Position numbers and translations under genes: made by a program. 64,000 bases of DNA from Chryseobacterium taichungense (GTDB lineage: Bacteria > Bacteroidota > Bacteroidia > Flavobacteriales > Weeksellaceae): positions 310,001 through 374,000 of the forward strand of contig NZ_FOBV01000003.1 in assembly GCF_900109935.1 (NCBI RefSeq), given 5' to 3'. The notes below the pieces were generated by a model. That model saw nothing but the letters and a program-made list of their open reading frames with translations. It was not told where the DNA came from and ran no database searches. Below are positions 34,398-44,184 of the stretch, one piece after another (the first letter of the stretch is position 1; every line of letters begins with the position of its first letter).

Positions 34398-34649
34398 ATG
34401 AAAAAGTATATCTCAATTTTAAGTTTAATAGCTGCATTGTTTATGCAGTCCTGTGAAAGATCTGAGTCTGATTTAAATCCCACAGAACACGAGAAGATCA
34501 AAATTGAAACCCTCAAAAACAAAGAATCATCAAAGAATGCTGATGTATACTCAGAAGCAAAGGGCTCTAATAATTTTGAGACGGGTGATGATGATGAACC
34601 CAAAAAGGATAAGCAGCACTGGAGGACAGTGCGGGATACGATCTGGTGA
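34398..34649 (+). CDS. Small lipoprotein
   Basis: 83 residues with a lipobox (ALFMQSCERS, Cys19) followed by an acidic, Ser/Asn/Lys-rich mature part ending HWRTVRDTIW. No family recognised. It leads the operon with the 54-aa protein, the MauE-like protein and DUF6520. TAATTTCG at 34327-34334 is one base off the -7 consensus. Confidence 0.6.
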   Translation: MKKYISILSLIAALFMQSCERSESDLNPTEHEKIKIETLKNKESSKNADVYSEAKGSNNFETGDDDEPKKDKQHWRTVRDTIW

Positions 34650-34680
34650 AGATGACCTCTGCTAACTGATACAGTTTAAA

Positions 34681-34845
34681 ATGGAAAATCAGAAAGTGAT
34701 CTTAAGCACCGGAAAGAGATGTACCGCAAGTGGAGAATGGGAAATCGAAGGACGGATCAGTACTTCAATTTATGTATCAAAAGGTGAAATGATGCCGGCA
34801 TATTGCGGAAAGAACGTCAAATGGATTTTAGTTAGAAAAGGATAA
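34681..34845 (+). CDS. Short 54-aa protein (CxxSGxW type)
   Basis: The ATG at 34681 gives VILSTGKRCTASGEWEIEG and then YVSKGEMMPAYCGKNVKWIL. The pattern C-x-x-SG-x-W ... kGexMP..C....V.W recalls small YjzC-type proteins. Two cysteines are present. It is too short for a default ORF cut-off but lies neatly between two genes, with 31 and 12 bp gaps. Confidence 0.55.
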   Translation: MENQKVILSTGKRCTASGEWEIEGRISTSIYVSKGEMMPAYCGKNVKWILVRKG

Positions 34846-34857
34846 AATAAAAGAATT

Positions 34858-36372
34858 ATGAAAACTTTCAGAACAAGATTTATAGAATTTGTCAGCTATT
34901 TTTTCATACTGCTCTTCTGCTACGCAAGTATCAGTAAAATGATGGATTTTGAGAATTTTCAGATCCAGATCGGACAGTCACCTTTGCTGAGCGCTTATGC
35001 TGGAATGGTTTCTTACTCCGTTATAATTATTGAGATTTTAATTTCTATACTCCTGATATTTGAAAGGACAAGGATTCCTGCACTCTATGCAGCGACAGCT
35101 TTGATGTCTGCATTTACGATCTACATCTATCTTATTCTTAATTACAGTGATTTTGTTCCATGTTCCTGCGGTGGCATACTTGAAGATCTGGGATGGACCG
35201 AGCATCTCATTTTTAATATTTTCTGTGTGGCAATTGGAGTGGCATCTGTTATCCTACAACAAAGGGTTAAGACCAATGGATTGCGACGAAGTATTTATTT
35301 TTTACTGTTATCCAATTTCCTAAGCTGTCTGATCGTTGTCGCATTATTTTTTTCGTCTGAGCACATCATTAAGAAAGAAAATAATTTTACGAGAAGATTT
35401 CTCATCCATCCTGTTATTGAAGAAAACAAACTGGATCTTAAAGTCAACTCATACTATTTTGCAGGCGAGCATAACGGAAATATCTATCTTGGAAATTATA
35501 CTTCGCCTTTTACGCTCAGTATCGTTGATAATAGTTTTAAGACAATTCAGCAATATCAGCTTGTCCCTCCAAAGAGCAAACTCATTCTGAAAAATTTGAA
35601 AACAGTTGTAAGATTTCCTTTCGTCTATGTGGCTGACGGAAGCGCACCAATTATCTACCGGGCAAAGTTAGGAAGTTCAGCCTTGAATGTTTACAGTTTT
35701 AAAGATGTCTATTTTAATGACTATGTGGTTCCCGATAGCACATCGATTGTTTTCAGAGCAAAAAGCTCGACAAGCGACAAGCATGTTTTAGGGCTTTTGA
35801 AAATAGAAGATTCCAAAAGTGTGGTCATCAATAATGATATGATCTTATCGGATGGAGACGGAGTCTTTTCCACAGACGGAAAATTACTGTACAGTTCAGA
35901 TGCAGACAAATTAATATTTGTCCATTATTACAAAAATACTTTTAGTGTAAGCAACCTGGATTTCTCAGGACTTCAACATCTGAAAACGATTGATACCGTA
36001 AACAGCACGAAACTTAAGATTGTAACCAAGCAGGATGGTCATCGGAAGATGGCAGCGCCACCAATGATCGTCAATGTCAATGCATCTACTTACGGCGATG
36101 TCCTTTTTAACCAATCTAATATCAAAGGTAAATTTGAGTCGCAGAAACTCTGGAAGAAATCCAGTGTCGTTGATATGTATAATATCATTAAACAGGAATA
36201 TTTTGGTAGTTTTTATATCACCAACAAAAACAATTCAGGAATGAGCCAGATGCTTGCAACACAAAAATTCTTCTATACCATTACAGAAAATGAAATTGTG
36301 AGATACAGATATGCGCAGTCTGTATCGAAACATTTTCAGACAGGGAAAGCTGAAAACCTGAAAAAAGAGTAA
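34858..36372 (+). CDS. MauE/DoxX-like redox membrane protein with C-terminal beta-rich domain
   Basis: 504 residues. The N-terminal ~150 residues form four transmembrane helices with the MauE signature VPCSCGGILEDLGW (two cysteines, about 101-103) between helices 3 and 4. A fifth helix is at about 142-165. The rest (~170-500) is a periplasmic beta-rich domain (NGNIYLGNYTSPFTLSIVDN, GDGVFSTDGKLLYSSD) with a propeller-like look. MauE is needed for disulfide formation in methylamine dehydrogenase, so a thiol-oxidation role is plausible. The next gene encodes a cysteine-rich peptide, a possible client. Confidence 0.75.
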   Translation: MKTFRTRFIEFVSYFFILLFCYASISKMMDFENFQIQIGQSPLLSAYAGMVSYSVIIIEILISILLIFERTRIPALYAATALMSAFTIYIYLILNYSDFVPCSCGGILEDLGWTEHLIFNIFCVAIGVASVILQQRVKTNGLRRSIYFLLLSNFLSCLIVVALFFSSEHIIKKENNFTRRFLIHPVIEENKLDLKVNSYYFAGEHNGNIYLGNYTSPFTLSIVDNSFKTIQQYQLVPPKSKLILKNLKTVVRFPFVYVADGSAPIIYRAKLGSSALNVYSFKDVYFNDYVVPDSTSIVFRAKSSTSDKHVLGLLKIEDSKSVVINNDMILSDGDGVFSTDGKLLYSSDADKLIFVHYYKNTFSVSNLDFSGLQHLKTIDTVNSTKLKIVTKQDGHRKMAAPPMIVNVNASTYGDVLFNQSNIKGKFESQKLWKKSSVVDMYNIIKQEYFGSFYITNKNNSGMSQMLATQKFFYTITENEIVRYRYAQSVSKHFQTGKAENLKKE

Positions 36373-36397
36373 GCATAATCATCAAATACTTTTTATT

Positions 36398-36658
36398 ATG
36401 AAAAAGTTCATTTTACCCGCATTTGTGATCCTTATGGGTTCAGGTGCAGCTTTTGTCACACAAAGTTTTAAAACAGCTGACAAAGCAATTGTTGACGGAT
36501 ACAGAATCGATGAGTCTGATCCTCAAAATCCAACATGCGAAAACATGCATGTCGCATGTTCAGATGTCGCTACTCCCTTCATATGTGAGGACACAGTAGG
36601 AAACCAGCTCTACGAACTTCAGGGAACGAGCTGCCCTGAGCAATTATTCAAACCTTAG
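36398..36658 (+). CDS. DUF6520 small cysteine-rich secreted protein
   Basis: 86 residues: an N-terminal hydrophobic leader (FILPAFVILMGSGAAFVTQS) and a mature region with four cysteines (NPTCENMHVACSD, PFICEDT, TSCPEQL). It follows the MauE-like gene by 25 bp and ends at a terminator. DUF6520 proteins often occur in several copies beside MauE-like genes in Flavobacteria. The function is unknown; two disulfides are likely. Confidence 0.75.
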   Translation: MKKFILPAFVILMGSGAAFVTQSFKTADKAIVDGYRIDESDPQNPTCENMHVACSDVATPFICEDTVGNQLYELQGTSCPEQLFKP

Positions 36659-36666
36659 ATCAATCT

Positions 36667-36695
36667 GGCTGTCTCACAAAAGGCAGCCTTTCTTC
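36667..36695 (+). terminator. Terminator of the MauE/DUF6520 operon
   Basis: Stem GGCTGTCT/AGGCAGCC (one G-T pair) with loop CACAAA, then TTTCTT. It starts 8 bp after the DUF6520 stop. Confidence 0.65.
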
Positions 36696-36731
36696 TGTTT
36701 AAGATTTAGTAATTGATCTTTATTCTTAGAA

Positions 36732-36768
36732 AACAAAAACGAACTCTTTTTAGGAGTTCGTTTTTGTT
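36732..36768. terminator. Bidirectional terminator between convergent operons
   Basis: A 15-bp stem, AACAAAAACGAACTC against GAGTTCGTTTTTGTT, with loop TTTTTAG. U-rich on both strands, it separates the plus-strand DUF6520 operon from the minus-strand S9 peptidase operon. Confidence 0.8.
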
Positions 36769-36785
36769 GAAAATTATGGTAGCAC

Positions 36786-39284
36786 TTACTGTTTCAGGTA
36801 CTTATTAAACCACTCTCCTATTTTAATTGTTGCCTGTATCTGATTTGAAGGTCTCTGCAACGCATGACCATCTTTCGGAAAGAGTATAAGCTCCGCAGGC
36901 TTTGCCAGGCTTTTCAAAGCGATAAACATCGCAACACTCTGTTCCCAGTCGACGTGGTTGTCTTCTTTTCCTGTCCATATCAGCAAAGGGGTATCAATAC
37001 GGTCAGCGTGAAAAACCGGATTTTGCTTGATGTAAACATCTTTCAGTTCATAGAAATTTCCGGAAAACCTGAAGCTTTGATCCGTATACCGCCAAATATC
37101 GGGACGGAGGTATTTTTTACTCATCGAAAAGTATGATGCTGTAATGTCCGAAAGTGACACACCGCTAACAGCTGCCTTAAACATCTTTGTATTGGCTATG
37201 ATATAATTCACTTCAAACCCGCCGAAAGACTCACCGATAATACCTAGTCTATCTCTGTCAATGCTGAATTTTTCTGCTGTCTTATTCACAGACTCTTCCA
37301 CAGCTTCCAATGCAGACTCTCCGGGTCTGTTGATCTGATAGAATATTCTGGGCATAATAACGATATAGCCGTCCATTGCTGTCAATGATCTGTTGAATCC
37401 GGGCTGATTATAAAATGATGGCGAGACAAATTTCTTTACCGACGAAGCTGTATTTTCATAAACACGTACAATAGCAGCGTATTTTTTAGCAGGGTCATAA
37501 TCCGGAGGTAGAATCACCGCAGTATAGGTTTCGTTTCCGTGCTTGTCCGTATAATAAATCAGCTCTGAGGCAGGCAGTGCCATACTTGCCAGATTCCCCT
37601 CGTTTGAAGAATAGACCGATTGTAACTTTTTCTTTTTGAGATCGTACAGCTTCAATTCCTGCGGATGTCTTGAGTTTTCTACGGTATAGGAAATACAATT
37701 ATTTTCGATCAACACATTGTCGATCTGTATAATTCGAGGTTCTTCTATGACTGTTGTTTTTTTGTCCCTCACAACGATAAGACCTTCCTGCAATTGATTT
37801 TGATGCAATGTTTTTATTAACAGCCAGTCTTCCTTGATTGTATTAAACTCTGTCCATTTCATTTTATCTATCGGTTCGGAAGACCTGTTTAAGATCTCAA
37901 AAGCAATATTTTTGTCTTTTGATCGTGTAAGATTGGTAAATCTGCCCGTTCCCGTATCCATTTTCCAGATATTATTTTTACCTGTTACATATGCCGTCTG
38001 CTGATCTTCGGAAAAATGAAGATCGCCAATAGGTAAGGTTGATTTGACATTCTGCCTGTTGTAGGAGAAAAACTGGTCATCAACTTCTGCGGTAAGATTT
38101 CGTTTGACTTTCAGTACCGGATCATACATCCACCAGTCTTTCCCTTCAAAATAGAAAAACTTTCCTGTTTTGGTCGGAATAAAAGAGGGACTTCGTTGTA
38201 CTGAGAATTCCACCGTGCCACTGCTGAGATTTTTAAGCCTGATGCCCGGTATCAAATGTTCATCCGTAAAATTTTCATTCGCATAGGCCATCACTTCGAG
38301 CAAGTATTGATCATCAAAGACCAGCATTACATCTGTTATACCTTCCGTATATGGGAAAGAAACTGATGTTTTCTTCACAGGGTCAATAATTAACGCATCG
38401 AAAGACAGCCCCTCACGTTTGTTAAGATTGGTCCCGAGTGCCAGATCATCCGTTCTCCAAACCTCTATGCTATCCTGCAACTTTTTTGCAGACCTCCCTC
38501 GTATAGCGATCAATTGACCACTATCTGTGAATCCTGTAAGCCTGAAGTCCTTTCCTGGGTTTTCAACATCAATTTCTTTGATCAAAATTCCTTTCTTATC
38601 ATACGTGACCATTTTATAATTATTTCCCGCTGCAACCAGAATATCAAATTTTGAAGACGACGAAATTGGATTCCACCGAACGAAATTAGATCTATCGACC
38701 AAACCCAGATTCCTTCTGATCTCAGTTTCCAGTTGTACAAGAAGAGAACTCTGATCAGACATCGCCAGCATCCATTTATTATCCGAAGAGATCTCAAGTC
38801 TGCCGATATTTTTTGCAATCTGAAAAGATTTCAACTGGTCAGATTTCATCATATTGAGTTGTCCATCATTCATCAACAGGTAACAACTGTTATTTTTTTC
38901 AGAAATGTAAAAATCTTTTACCTGATCTATTTTTAAACGCTTTTCATTTTTCAGGTTGATGACGTCCAATACTCCGTTTTGATCCAACGCTATAAAAAGA
39001 TCGCTACCGAAGTCGCTTTTCACCGCCAGACCGCCTACTATTTTATTCCCCGTAACATTATTTAACAGTACAGCATCTCTTTTCCTGTCATCATACTTCC
39101 GTATAAAATAGCTGTATTTCCCGTCATCGCTGACGGATATGTTGCCCAGCTGGTACCACTGCCTAAAAGTTTCAGGTTCAAATCCCTGCTGGGCTTTGAA
39201 GAGACTGATCGAGAAGACCATCAAAGCGATCACTGAAAGAACATTTATTTTCCTGCTTACTTTTCTGATATTAGTATCCCTCAT
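36786..39284 (-). CDS. S9 family prolyl-oligopeptidase-like peptidase
   Basis: The start at 39284 (MRDTNIRK..) overlaps the SusD stop by 14 bases; an upstream ATG at 39311 is also in frame. About 832 residues: signal/anchor (INVLSVIALMVFSISLFKAQQ), a beta-propeller region, then an alpha/beta hydrolase with GESFGGFEVNY (nucleophile Ser), LLIWTGKEDNHVDW (Asp) and KDGHALQRP (His). The catalytic triad seems complete. It cleaves peptides, probably in the periplasm, and its fusion to the SusCD operon suggests processing of an imported peptide. Confidence 0.9.
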   Translation of the reverse strand: MRDTNIRKVSRKINVLSVIALMVFSISLFKAQQGFEPETFRQWYQLGNISVSDDGKYSYFIRKYDDRKRDAVLLNNVTGNKIVGGLAVKSDFGSDLFIALDQNGVLDVINLKNEKRLKIDQVKDFYISEKNNSCYLLMNDGQLNMMKSDQLKSFQIAKNIGRLEISSDNKWMLAMSDQSSLLVQLETEIRRNLGLVDRSNFVRWNPISSSSKFDILVAAGNNYKMVTYDKKGILIKEIDVENPGKDFRLTGFTDSGQLIAIRGRSAKKLQDSIEVWRTDDLALGTNLNKREGLSFDALIIDPVKKTSVSFPYTEGITDVMLVFDDQYLLEVMAYANENFTDEHLIPGIRLKNLSSGTVEFSVQRSPSFIPTKTGKFFYFEGKDWWMYDPVLKVKRNLTAEVDDQFFSYNRQNVKSTLPIGDLHFSEDQQTAYVTGKNNIWKMDTGTGRFTNLTRSKDKNIAFEILNRSSEPIDKMKWTEFNTIKEDWLLIKTLHQNQLQEGLIVVRDKKTTVIEEPRIIQIDNVLIENNCISYTVENSRHPQELKLYDLKKKKLQSVYSSNEGNLASMALPASELIYYTDKHGNETYTAVILPPDYDPAKKYAAIVRVYENTASSVKKFVSPSFYNQPGFNRSLTAMDGYIVIMPRIFYQINRPGESALEAVEESVNKTAEKFSIDRDRLGIIGESFGGFEVNYIIANTKMFKAAVSGVSLSDITASYFSMSKKYLRPDIWRYTDQSFRFSGNFYELKDVYIKQNPVFHADRIDTPLLIWTGKEDNHVDWEQSVAMFIALKSLAKPAELILFPKDGHALQRPSNQIQATIKIGEWFNKYLKQ

Positions 39285-40686
39285 TTTGCGGATTGAGTTT
39301 TGGGTTGGCAAATAGTTCTCTTTCAGGCAAAGGCAGCAGTTTTCGGAAGTTTTGCCATGCCGGCTTTAATGGAGATATGGTATTATCCAGCAAGCCTTTT
39401 CTTTTCAGATCAAAAAAGCGGTGCCCGTACTCTGTAAACAGTTCGTGACGCCTCTCATCCAAGATGGCAGTTCTGAGTTGTTGCTGAGAAAGCCCGCTCA
39501 GTGCAGTCAGTCCGGCACGGGTTCGCAATTTATTGACCGCAATAAGTGCAGATCCTGTGTTCCCCAGTTCATTTTCTGATTCCGCAAGAATTAAATAAGC
39601 CTCTTCAATTCTTAGCACCACTGAATATTCCAATGATGTGGTCGACGTTTTATTGTACTGCTTGTACTTATAAGCGTGGGAATAGGTCATTTGGGAATTG
39701 GACAAAGTCTTTGTCCATTGTACTTTTCTCTGATCTCCTGATTCGAAAGAATTAAGCAGGCTCTGCGACAGAACCACATTGGCTGGCGGGAGTGTCAAAA
39801 ATGTATAATACTGACCTTCCAGAGTGTTGATCCCTGCATCTATCGGCATAAACTGCCAAACGGCACTTTTTGAATCTTTTAAAAATGTTTTGCTGAGGTC
39901 CTGGTCCACGGAATACGCAGGATTCTGGATGACCAGTGATGCGTAATTCTTCGCTTCTGACCATTTGTTTTGATAGAGGTATAGTCTTGCGAGGGAAAGC
40001 CTTACCCCCGAACGATTGATATGGGTGCGGTTAGCACTCGGATAGGTATCGCTTAACATCGTTTCAGCCTTTTTCAGATCCTCCTCGATTCGTAGGTACA
40101 CTTCGCTAACAGGCATTCTTGATACTGACTGATTGATATTGTAATCTGTCGTTGAAACATATGGGATATCGCCATACAGTCCGACCATATAGAAATGGAG
40201 CAATCCCCTGATAAAATAGGCTTCCCCCAAGATCTGAAGCATCGTACTCTCATCAAGGTAGGCAACGCTCCGCAAAACCCCTTCAATGATGCTGTTCACA
40301 GCATAGATCTGTTTGTACGAATTGACCCAGATAGTATTGACCGTTGGTGTATTGGGCTGAACACCTAATTCGTAAAAGCTTCTGAAGTCGACAGGCTGAT
40401 TGCTCACAGAGGTCAGCTCATCGGTATAGCACCCCATCAATGTTCCTACACCCGCCAGCCCTCCATTCAGCAGGGTATTGCTTCGCAGGTTGGAATAGAC
40501 ATCGGAAAGTGCCGCATACGCCAGTTTCTTGTCTTTGAACACCATGCTTTGAGAGATCTGGTTCTGCGGCTCATCCACTTCGAGGAATTTTTCACAGCCG
40601 ACCGAGCAGATCAATACGGCTACTGCTCCAACTACAAACAGCTTTTTGCCGATATGTTTCTTGATATAGTTTGTTTCTGTTTTCAT
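39271..40686 (-). CDS. SusD/RagB-like outer-membrane lipoprotein
   Basis: 471 residues with a lipobox (LICSVGCEK) and the SusD plan: FLEVDEPQNQIS.., TPR-like helices in the middle, and a C-terminal RTRAGL..LDERRHELFTEYGHRFFDLKR motif. It binds substrate at the cell surface and lids the SusC channel. It starts 3 bp after SusC. The partner S9 peptidase suggests a peptide rather than a glycan substrate (inference). Confidence 0.92.
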   Translation of the reverse strand: MKTETNYIKKHIGKKLFVVGAVAVLICSVGCEKFLEVDEPQNQISQSMVFKDKKLAYAALSDVYSNLRSNTLLNGGLAGVGTLMGCYTDELTSVSNQPVDFRSFYELGVQPNTPTVNTIWVNSYKQIYAVNSIIEGVLRSVAYLDESTMLQILGEAYFIRGLLHFYMVGLYGDIPYVSTTDYNINQSVSRMPVSEVYLRIEEDLKKAETMLSDTYPSANRTHINRSGVRLSLARLYLYQNKWSEAKNYASLVIQNPAYSVDQDLSKTFLKDSKSAVWQFMPIDAGINTLEGQYYTFLTLPPANVVLSQSLLNSFESGDQRKVQWTKTLSNSQMTYSHAYKYKQYNKTSTTSLEYSVVLRIEEAYLILAESENELGNTGSALIAVNKLRTRAGLTALSGLSQQQLRTAILDERRHELFTEYGHRFFDLKRKGLLDNTISPLKPAWQNFRKLLPLPERELFANPKLNPQNEGY

Positions 40687-40689
40687 AAC

Positions 40690-43674
40690 TTAAAATTTAA
40701 GGGTGGCGCTTAATGAGTATGATCTAATGGAAGGCAGATAAAAGCCGGCAACTTCGGGATCCAGTCCCTTGTATCCTGTGATCGTGAAAAGGTTCTGCGC
40801 CTGTGCCTGTAGTGTAAGGTCACGAATGAGACCTTCTTTCAATGGGATCTTATAGCTTAGCTGAACATTGTTGAGCCTGATAAATGAAGCGTCAACAATG
40901 ACCGCATCACTGCTTTGGTATAGGGAATGGGCACGGGTCACATCGGAATTGGTTCCTGTGCCGGGACGCTGATAACGTGAATCCCTGTTTTCGGGTGTCC
41001 AGTAGTCCAGCATATAGGACGGGACATTGGACATGATGCCCAGCAATGAGATGCTGTAGTCCAGACTGTATTGTCTTTGCTTGACGCCTTGGATCAAAAA
41101 GGCGAATGACCAGTTCTTATAGTTGATCTGGCTGCTGAGCCCTCCGAAGAATTTCATTCCGATATCAACCACTTTGGTCCTGTCATTCAGATCGATCTTC
41201 CCGTCACCGTTCAGATCACTGAACTCATATACACCCGTATCGGGATTTACACCTTTTAGCTCATACACCTTCTTGATATTCATTGAACTCCCAACCTCGT
41301 ACATCGTCGCATAGGAGGTGGATTCAATGTTGTCAAATTCGAGGAGCTTCGTTCGGGGAACCGTTAGATTGGCCGCGACTGACCATCGGAGGTCTTTCTT
41401 ACGGATAAGATTGACATTCAGCTCTGCTTCCGCACCTGTGTTCTGCACCTTTGCAGGAAAGTTGCTCTGCACGGTTAAAAAGCCTGTGGTAGCTGCCAAT
41501 GGAAGACCTACCAGCTGATTGGAAGACCGGTTCTGGTAATATGCTACTGTCAGGTTGACCTTATCTTTGAAAAGACCTAATTCCAAAGCTGTTTCCAGCT
41601 TTGTCGTCTTTTCCCAACTGAAATCAGGATTGAAAAGTCTCGACGGGTAAATTCCCGAAACACCATCATAGATCTGGGTGGTGGTGGTATAGGTGTCCAT
41701 AAACTGGTAGTCCCCGATAAGATCGCTTCCGGCAGTTCCTAAGCTCATTCTCAGCTTGCCGAAGTTCAGCCACGGATTGTTTTCCAGAAAAGACTCTTTC
41801 GAAAAGATCCACGCTGCTCCTACAGCTCCAAAGTTCGCAAATCGCTTCTGCGGACCGAAACGGCTTGAACCATCCCTCCTTGCAGTAAGGTTCACAATAT
41901 ATTTTCCCGAATAATCATAATTGAACCTCCCGAAAAAGGCATTATAACGGTATTGCACTTCATTATCTTCCAAAACCTTTTGTACTTTGGCATTGGAAAG
42001 ATTGCCTATAAGGTCATTGGAAGAAAAATCGCTTCCCTGAAGACGCAGGATCTGATCCTTCCTTTCCTCTACGGTCATTCCTGCCAATGCACTTAACTTA
42101 TGATGAGTCCATTTTTTATTCCAGTGAAGCTGTGGTTCGATAATCCAGCTGTCACGCACCACCACCCCGTCGTATCTCACTGACGTACTGCTGTTGGCGC
42201 CGGTCGACGGATTAAAGGCGGTCGACGGATTGAGTCGGGATTCATTCTGCTCCGTAAGCGTATATCCTGCATTGAGTTTCAGTGACAAATCTTCAAATAA
42301 CCGATAATCAACATTCATATTAGATGTCAGGGTTTTGATCTTTGAACTGTACTTATTTTCAAGCTTTGCGAGTGGATTGGCAAATGTGTTGCCTTCCCAG
42401 TTAAGCTTACCATTTGGATTGTACAGGGCCGGTGCATTGGGAGCGAGGAGAATCTGCCTTGTCAGATCGGCATCATTAAGGTTATTGTCCTGAACAGTAT
42501 AATAAATGGTAGGGCTTATCTTGAGCTTTCTGTCCTCTGATGAATAGGTGTTGCTTAAATTGAATCCTGATCTTTTATAGCCCATCCCATTTCCGAAAGC
42601 TGTTCCCTGCTCCTGATGATGAATTCCCAAATGGTATTGATTCTGCGTATTTCCACCTGAATATGAAAGCTGTTGCTGTTGGCTGAGGAAGGTATTTCCG
42701 ATAAAGGTCTTGTACCAGTCTGTTTCCCGTGACTGGTCCCATTTGCCGTTGAGATCATATGCCGTTACAGGATATGTAGAAATATTGTCGTTCTTAAAAG
42801 CATCCTTTCTCAACTGGAGATACTCTGAAGTATTTGCCATTTCAATAAATCGGTTTACTTTGGAAATGGTCGTACTCATCGTAAATTCAAGTGACGCCTT
42901 GCGGGAACTTCCCTTTTTTGTCGTAATAATTACAACACCATTAGCACCCCTTGAACCGTATATTGCTGTCGCATCGGCATCCTTCAACACCTCCATACTC
43001 TCAATATCATTTGGATTGATAGAGTTAAGCGGGCTAGCCTCTCCTTTTGACAAAATACCTGCTGAAAGAGAGGTTAGCGCATTGGACTGCGAATTCAAGG
43101 GAACGCCGTCAACAATATACAGAGGATAATTTCCTTCTGGACGAAGACTGTTCTTTCCTCTGATCTGGACTTCGAATCCTCCGCCTGCGGTTCCCGAGTT
43201 TTGGGTAATGCTGACACCTGCCATTCTGCCCTGTGCAGATGCAAGCACATTGGTTACAGGTTGATTTTCGATGTCTTTGGCCGAGATCTTGGCAATACTT
43301 CCTGTTCTTTCCTTGTCTTTGACCTTGTAATAACCTGCATTGAGAACAACTTCCTCAATTTCTTTTTCTTTCCCTAATGAGATATTGACGGTTATCCTGC
43401 TGCCTAAAGTGATTTTTCGTTCGGGATAGTCCGGATGCCGGTAAATGATCACCGGGTTTTCTCCTGACACCTGGACACGGTAAACGCCTGCTGCATTGGT
43501 CACAGCCACTTCCTCACTACCCTCCTGAAATACGGAGACGCCTTTGACTGGATGGCTATTTTCAGTGACAGTGCCTGTAATGGTGCGCATCTGCCCTATT
43601 GCTACGCCGGAGACGAGCAAGGTGAAGCCAAAAGCCAATTGAAGATGACTTAGGCTGCAAAAGTTTTTTTTCAT
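40690..43674 (-). CDS. SusC/RagA-like TonB-dependent transporter
   Basis: 994 residues. After a signal peptide it has a carboxypeptidase-like domain (ITGTVTENSHPVKGVSVFQE), a TonB-dependent plug (AKISAKDIENQPVTNVLASA, SGGF.VQIRGKNSLR, VIITTKKGS) and a 22-strand barrel ending YSLSATLKF. It imports a substrate through the outer membrane using TonB energy. It is first in a SusC-SusD-S9 operon. No anti-sigma interaction domain is obvious. Confidence 0.93.
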   Translation of the reverse strand: MKKNFCSLSHLQLAFGFTLLVSGVAIGQMRTITGTVTENSHPVKGVSVFQEGSEEVAVTNAAGVYRVQVSGENPVIIYRHPDYPERKITLGSRITVNISLGKEKEIEEVVLNAGYYKVKDKERTGSIAKISAKDIENQPVTNVLASAQGRMAGVSITQNSGTAGGGFEVQIRGKNSLRPEGNYPLYIVDGVPLNSQSNALTSLSAGILSKGEASPLNSINPNDIESMEVLKDADATAIYGSRGANGVVIITTKKGSSRKASLEFTMSTTISKVNRFIEMANTSEYLQLRKDAFKNDNISTYPVTAYDLNGKWDQSRETDWYKTFIGNTFLSQQQQLSYSGGNTQNQYHLGIHHQEQGTAFGNGMGYKRSGFNLSNTYSSEDRKLKISPTIYYTVQDNNLNDADLTRQILLAPNAPALYNPNGKLNWEGNTFANPLAKLENKYSSKIKTLTSNMNVDYRLFEDLSLKLNAGYTLTEQNESRLNPSTAFNPSTGANSSTSVRYDGVVVRDSWIIEPQLHWNKKWTHHKLSALAGMTVEERKDQILRLQGSDFSSNDLIGNLSNAKVQKVLEDNEVQYRYNAFFGRFNYDYSGKYIVNLTARRDGSSRFGPQKRFANFGAVGAAWIFSKESFLENNPWLNFGKLRMSLGTAGSDLIGDYQFMDTYTTTTQIYDGVSGIYPSRLFNPDFSWEKTTKLETALELGLFKDKVNLTVAYYQNRSSNQLVGLPLAATTGFLTVQSNFPAKVQNTGAEAELNVNLIRKKDLRWSVAANLTVPRTKLLEFDNIESTSYATMYEVGSSMNIKKVYELKGVNPDTGVYEFSDLNGDGKIDLNDRTKVVDIGMKFFGGLSSQINYKNWSFAFLIQGVKQRQYSLDYSISLLGIMSNVPSYMLDYWTPENRDSRYQRPGTGTNSDVTRAHSLYQSSDAVIVDASFIRLNNVQLSYKIPLKEGLIRDLTLQAQAQNLFTITGYKGLDPEVAGFYLPSIRSYSLSATLKF

Positions 43675-43766
43675 ACTTTTGAATAGGTTTAATTCGTTAA
43701 ACTTTGCTCTTTCCTACGCTAGCGGTCAACTTTTGTGGAAAGGGCTTTTATTTTTATATGGTTACG

Positions 43767-44003
43767 TTACACTTTCTTTTTCTTTAATATGTTTTTAGCG
43801 TGTCTATTTGATGATGCTTGGGAGGAAGCTTCAGTAAGGACATAGCAAAACCTCCTGCCCCAGCACATCTTGAAATAATATGAATGAAATTGTGTCCCGT
43901 GAAAGCTGTAAAGCCGCAATAAGTTGTACACCTTATTGTATCGTGCAGTCTGATACTGTATTTTGTGGAAGCGGCTTAGAATGTAGAGAAAAGCTGACAG
44001 CAT
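43767..44003 (-). CDS. Possible small ORF in the SusC leader
   Basis: 78 codons (LSAFLYILSRFHKIQYQTAR.. to ..SNRHAKNILKKKKV) lie between the proposed promoter and SusC. The content is basic and aromatic-rich with two cysteines, and the frame fills the leader well. Whether it is translated or merely open within a structured RNA cannot be decided from one sequence. Confidence 0.3.
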   Translation of the reverse strand: MLSAFLYILSRFHKIQYQTARYNKVYNLLRLYSFHGTQFHSYYFKMCWGRRFCYVLTEASSQASSNRHAKNILKKKKV

Positions 44004-44067
44004 TGGAAATAAAACGACGTGGAACTCTACTATATCCGCCCTGAGGTACTGGTATACCCTTCACACA

Positions 44068-44115
44068 GATAAGAGAGCCCACGCCCTAGGTCGTGAGCTT
44101 CTTACTTATCCTCTC
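44068..44115 (-). promoter_or_regulatory. Two-stem hairpin in the SusC leader
   Basis: Inner stem GCCCACG/CGTGAGC with loop CCCTAGGT, outer stem GATAAG/CTTATC with further CTCTC pairing. It lies about 400 nt before the SusC start, soon after the proposed start of transcription. Confidence 0.45.
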
Positions 44116-44184
44116 GTGTGTTAAAAATTACCAGTTTTCGGGCGAGATTCTAAGCAATAGCTTCTATAATTCTTTGAAGTATCG

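Noticed and set aside
42710-43129. 139-codon plus-strand frame inside SusC
   Set aside because: Antisense to the conserved plug domain of the TonB-dependent transporter.
43900-44150. Group II intron or tRNA-like structure in the SusC leader
   Set aside because: No domain V motif or cloverleaf could be built; only two simple stems are seen.
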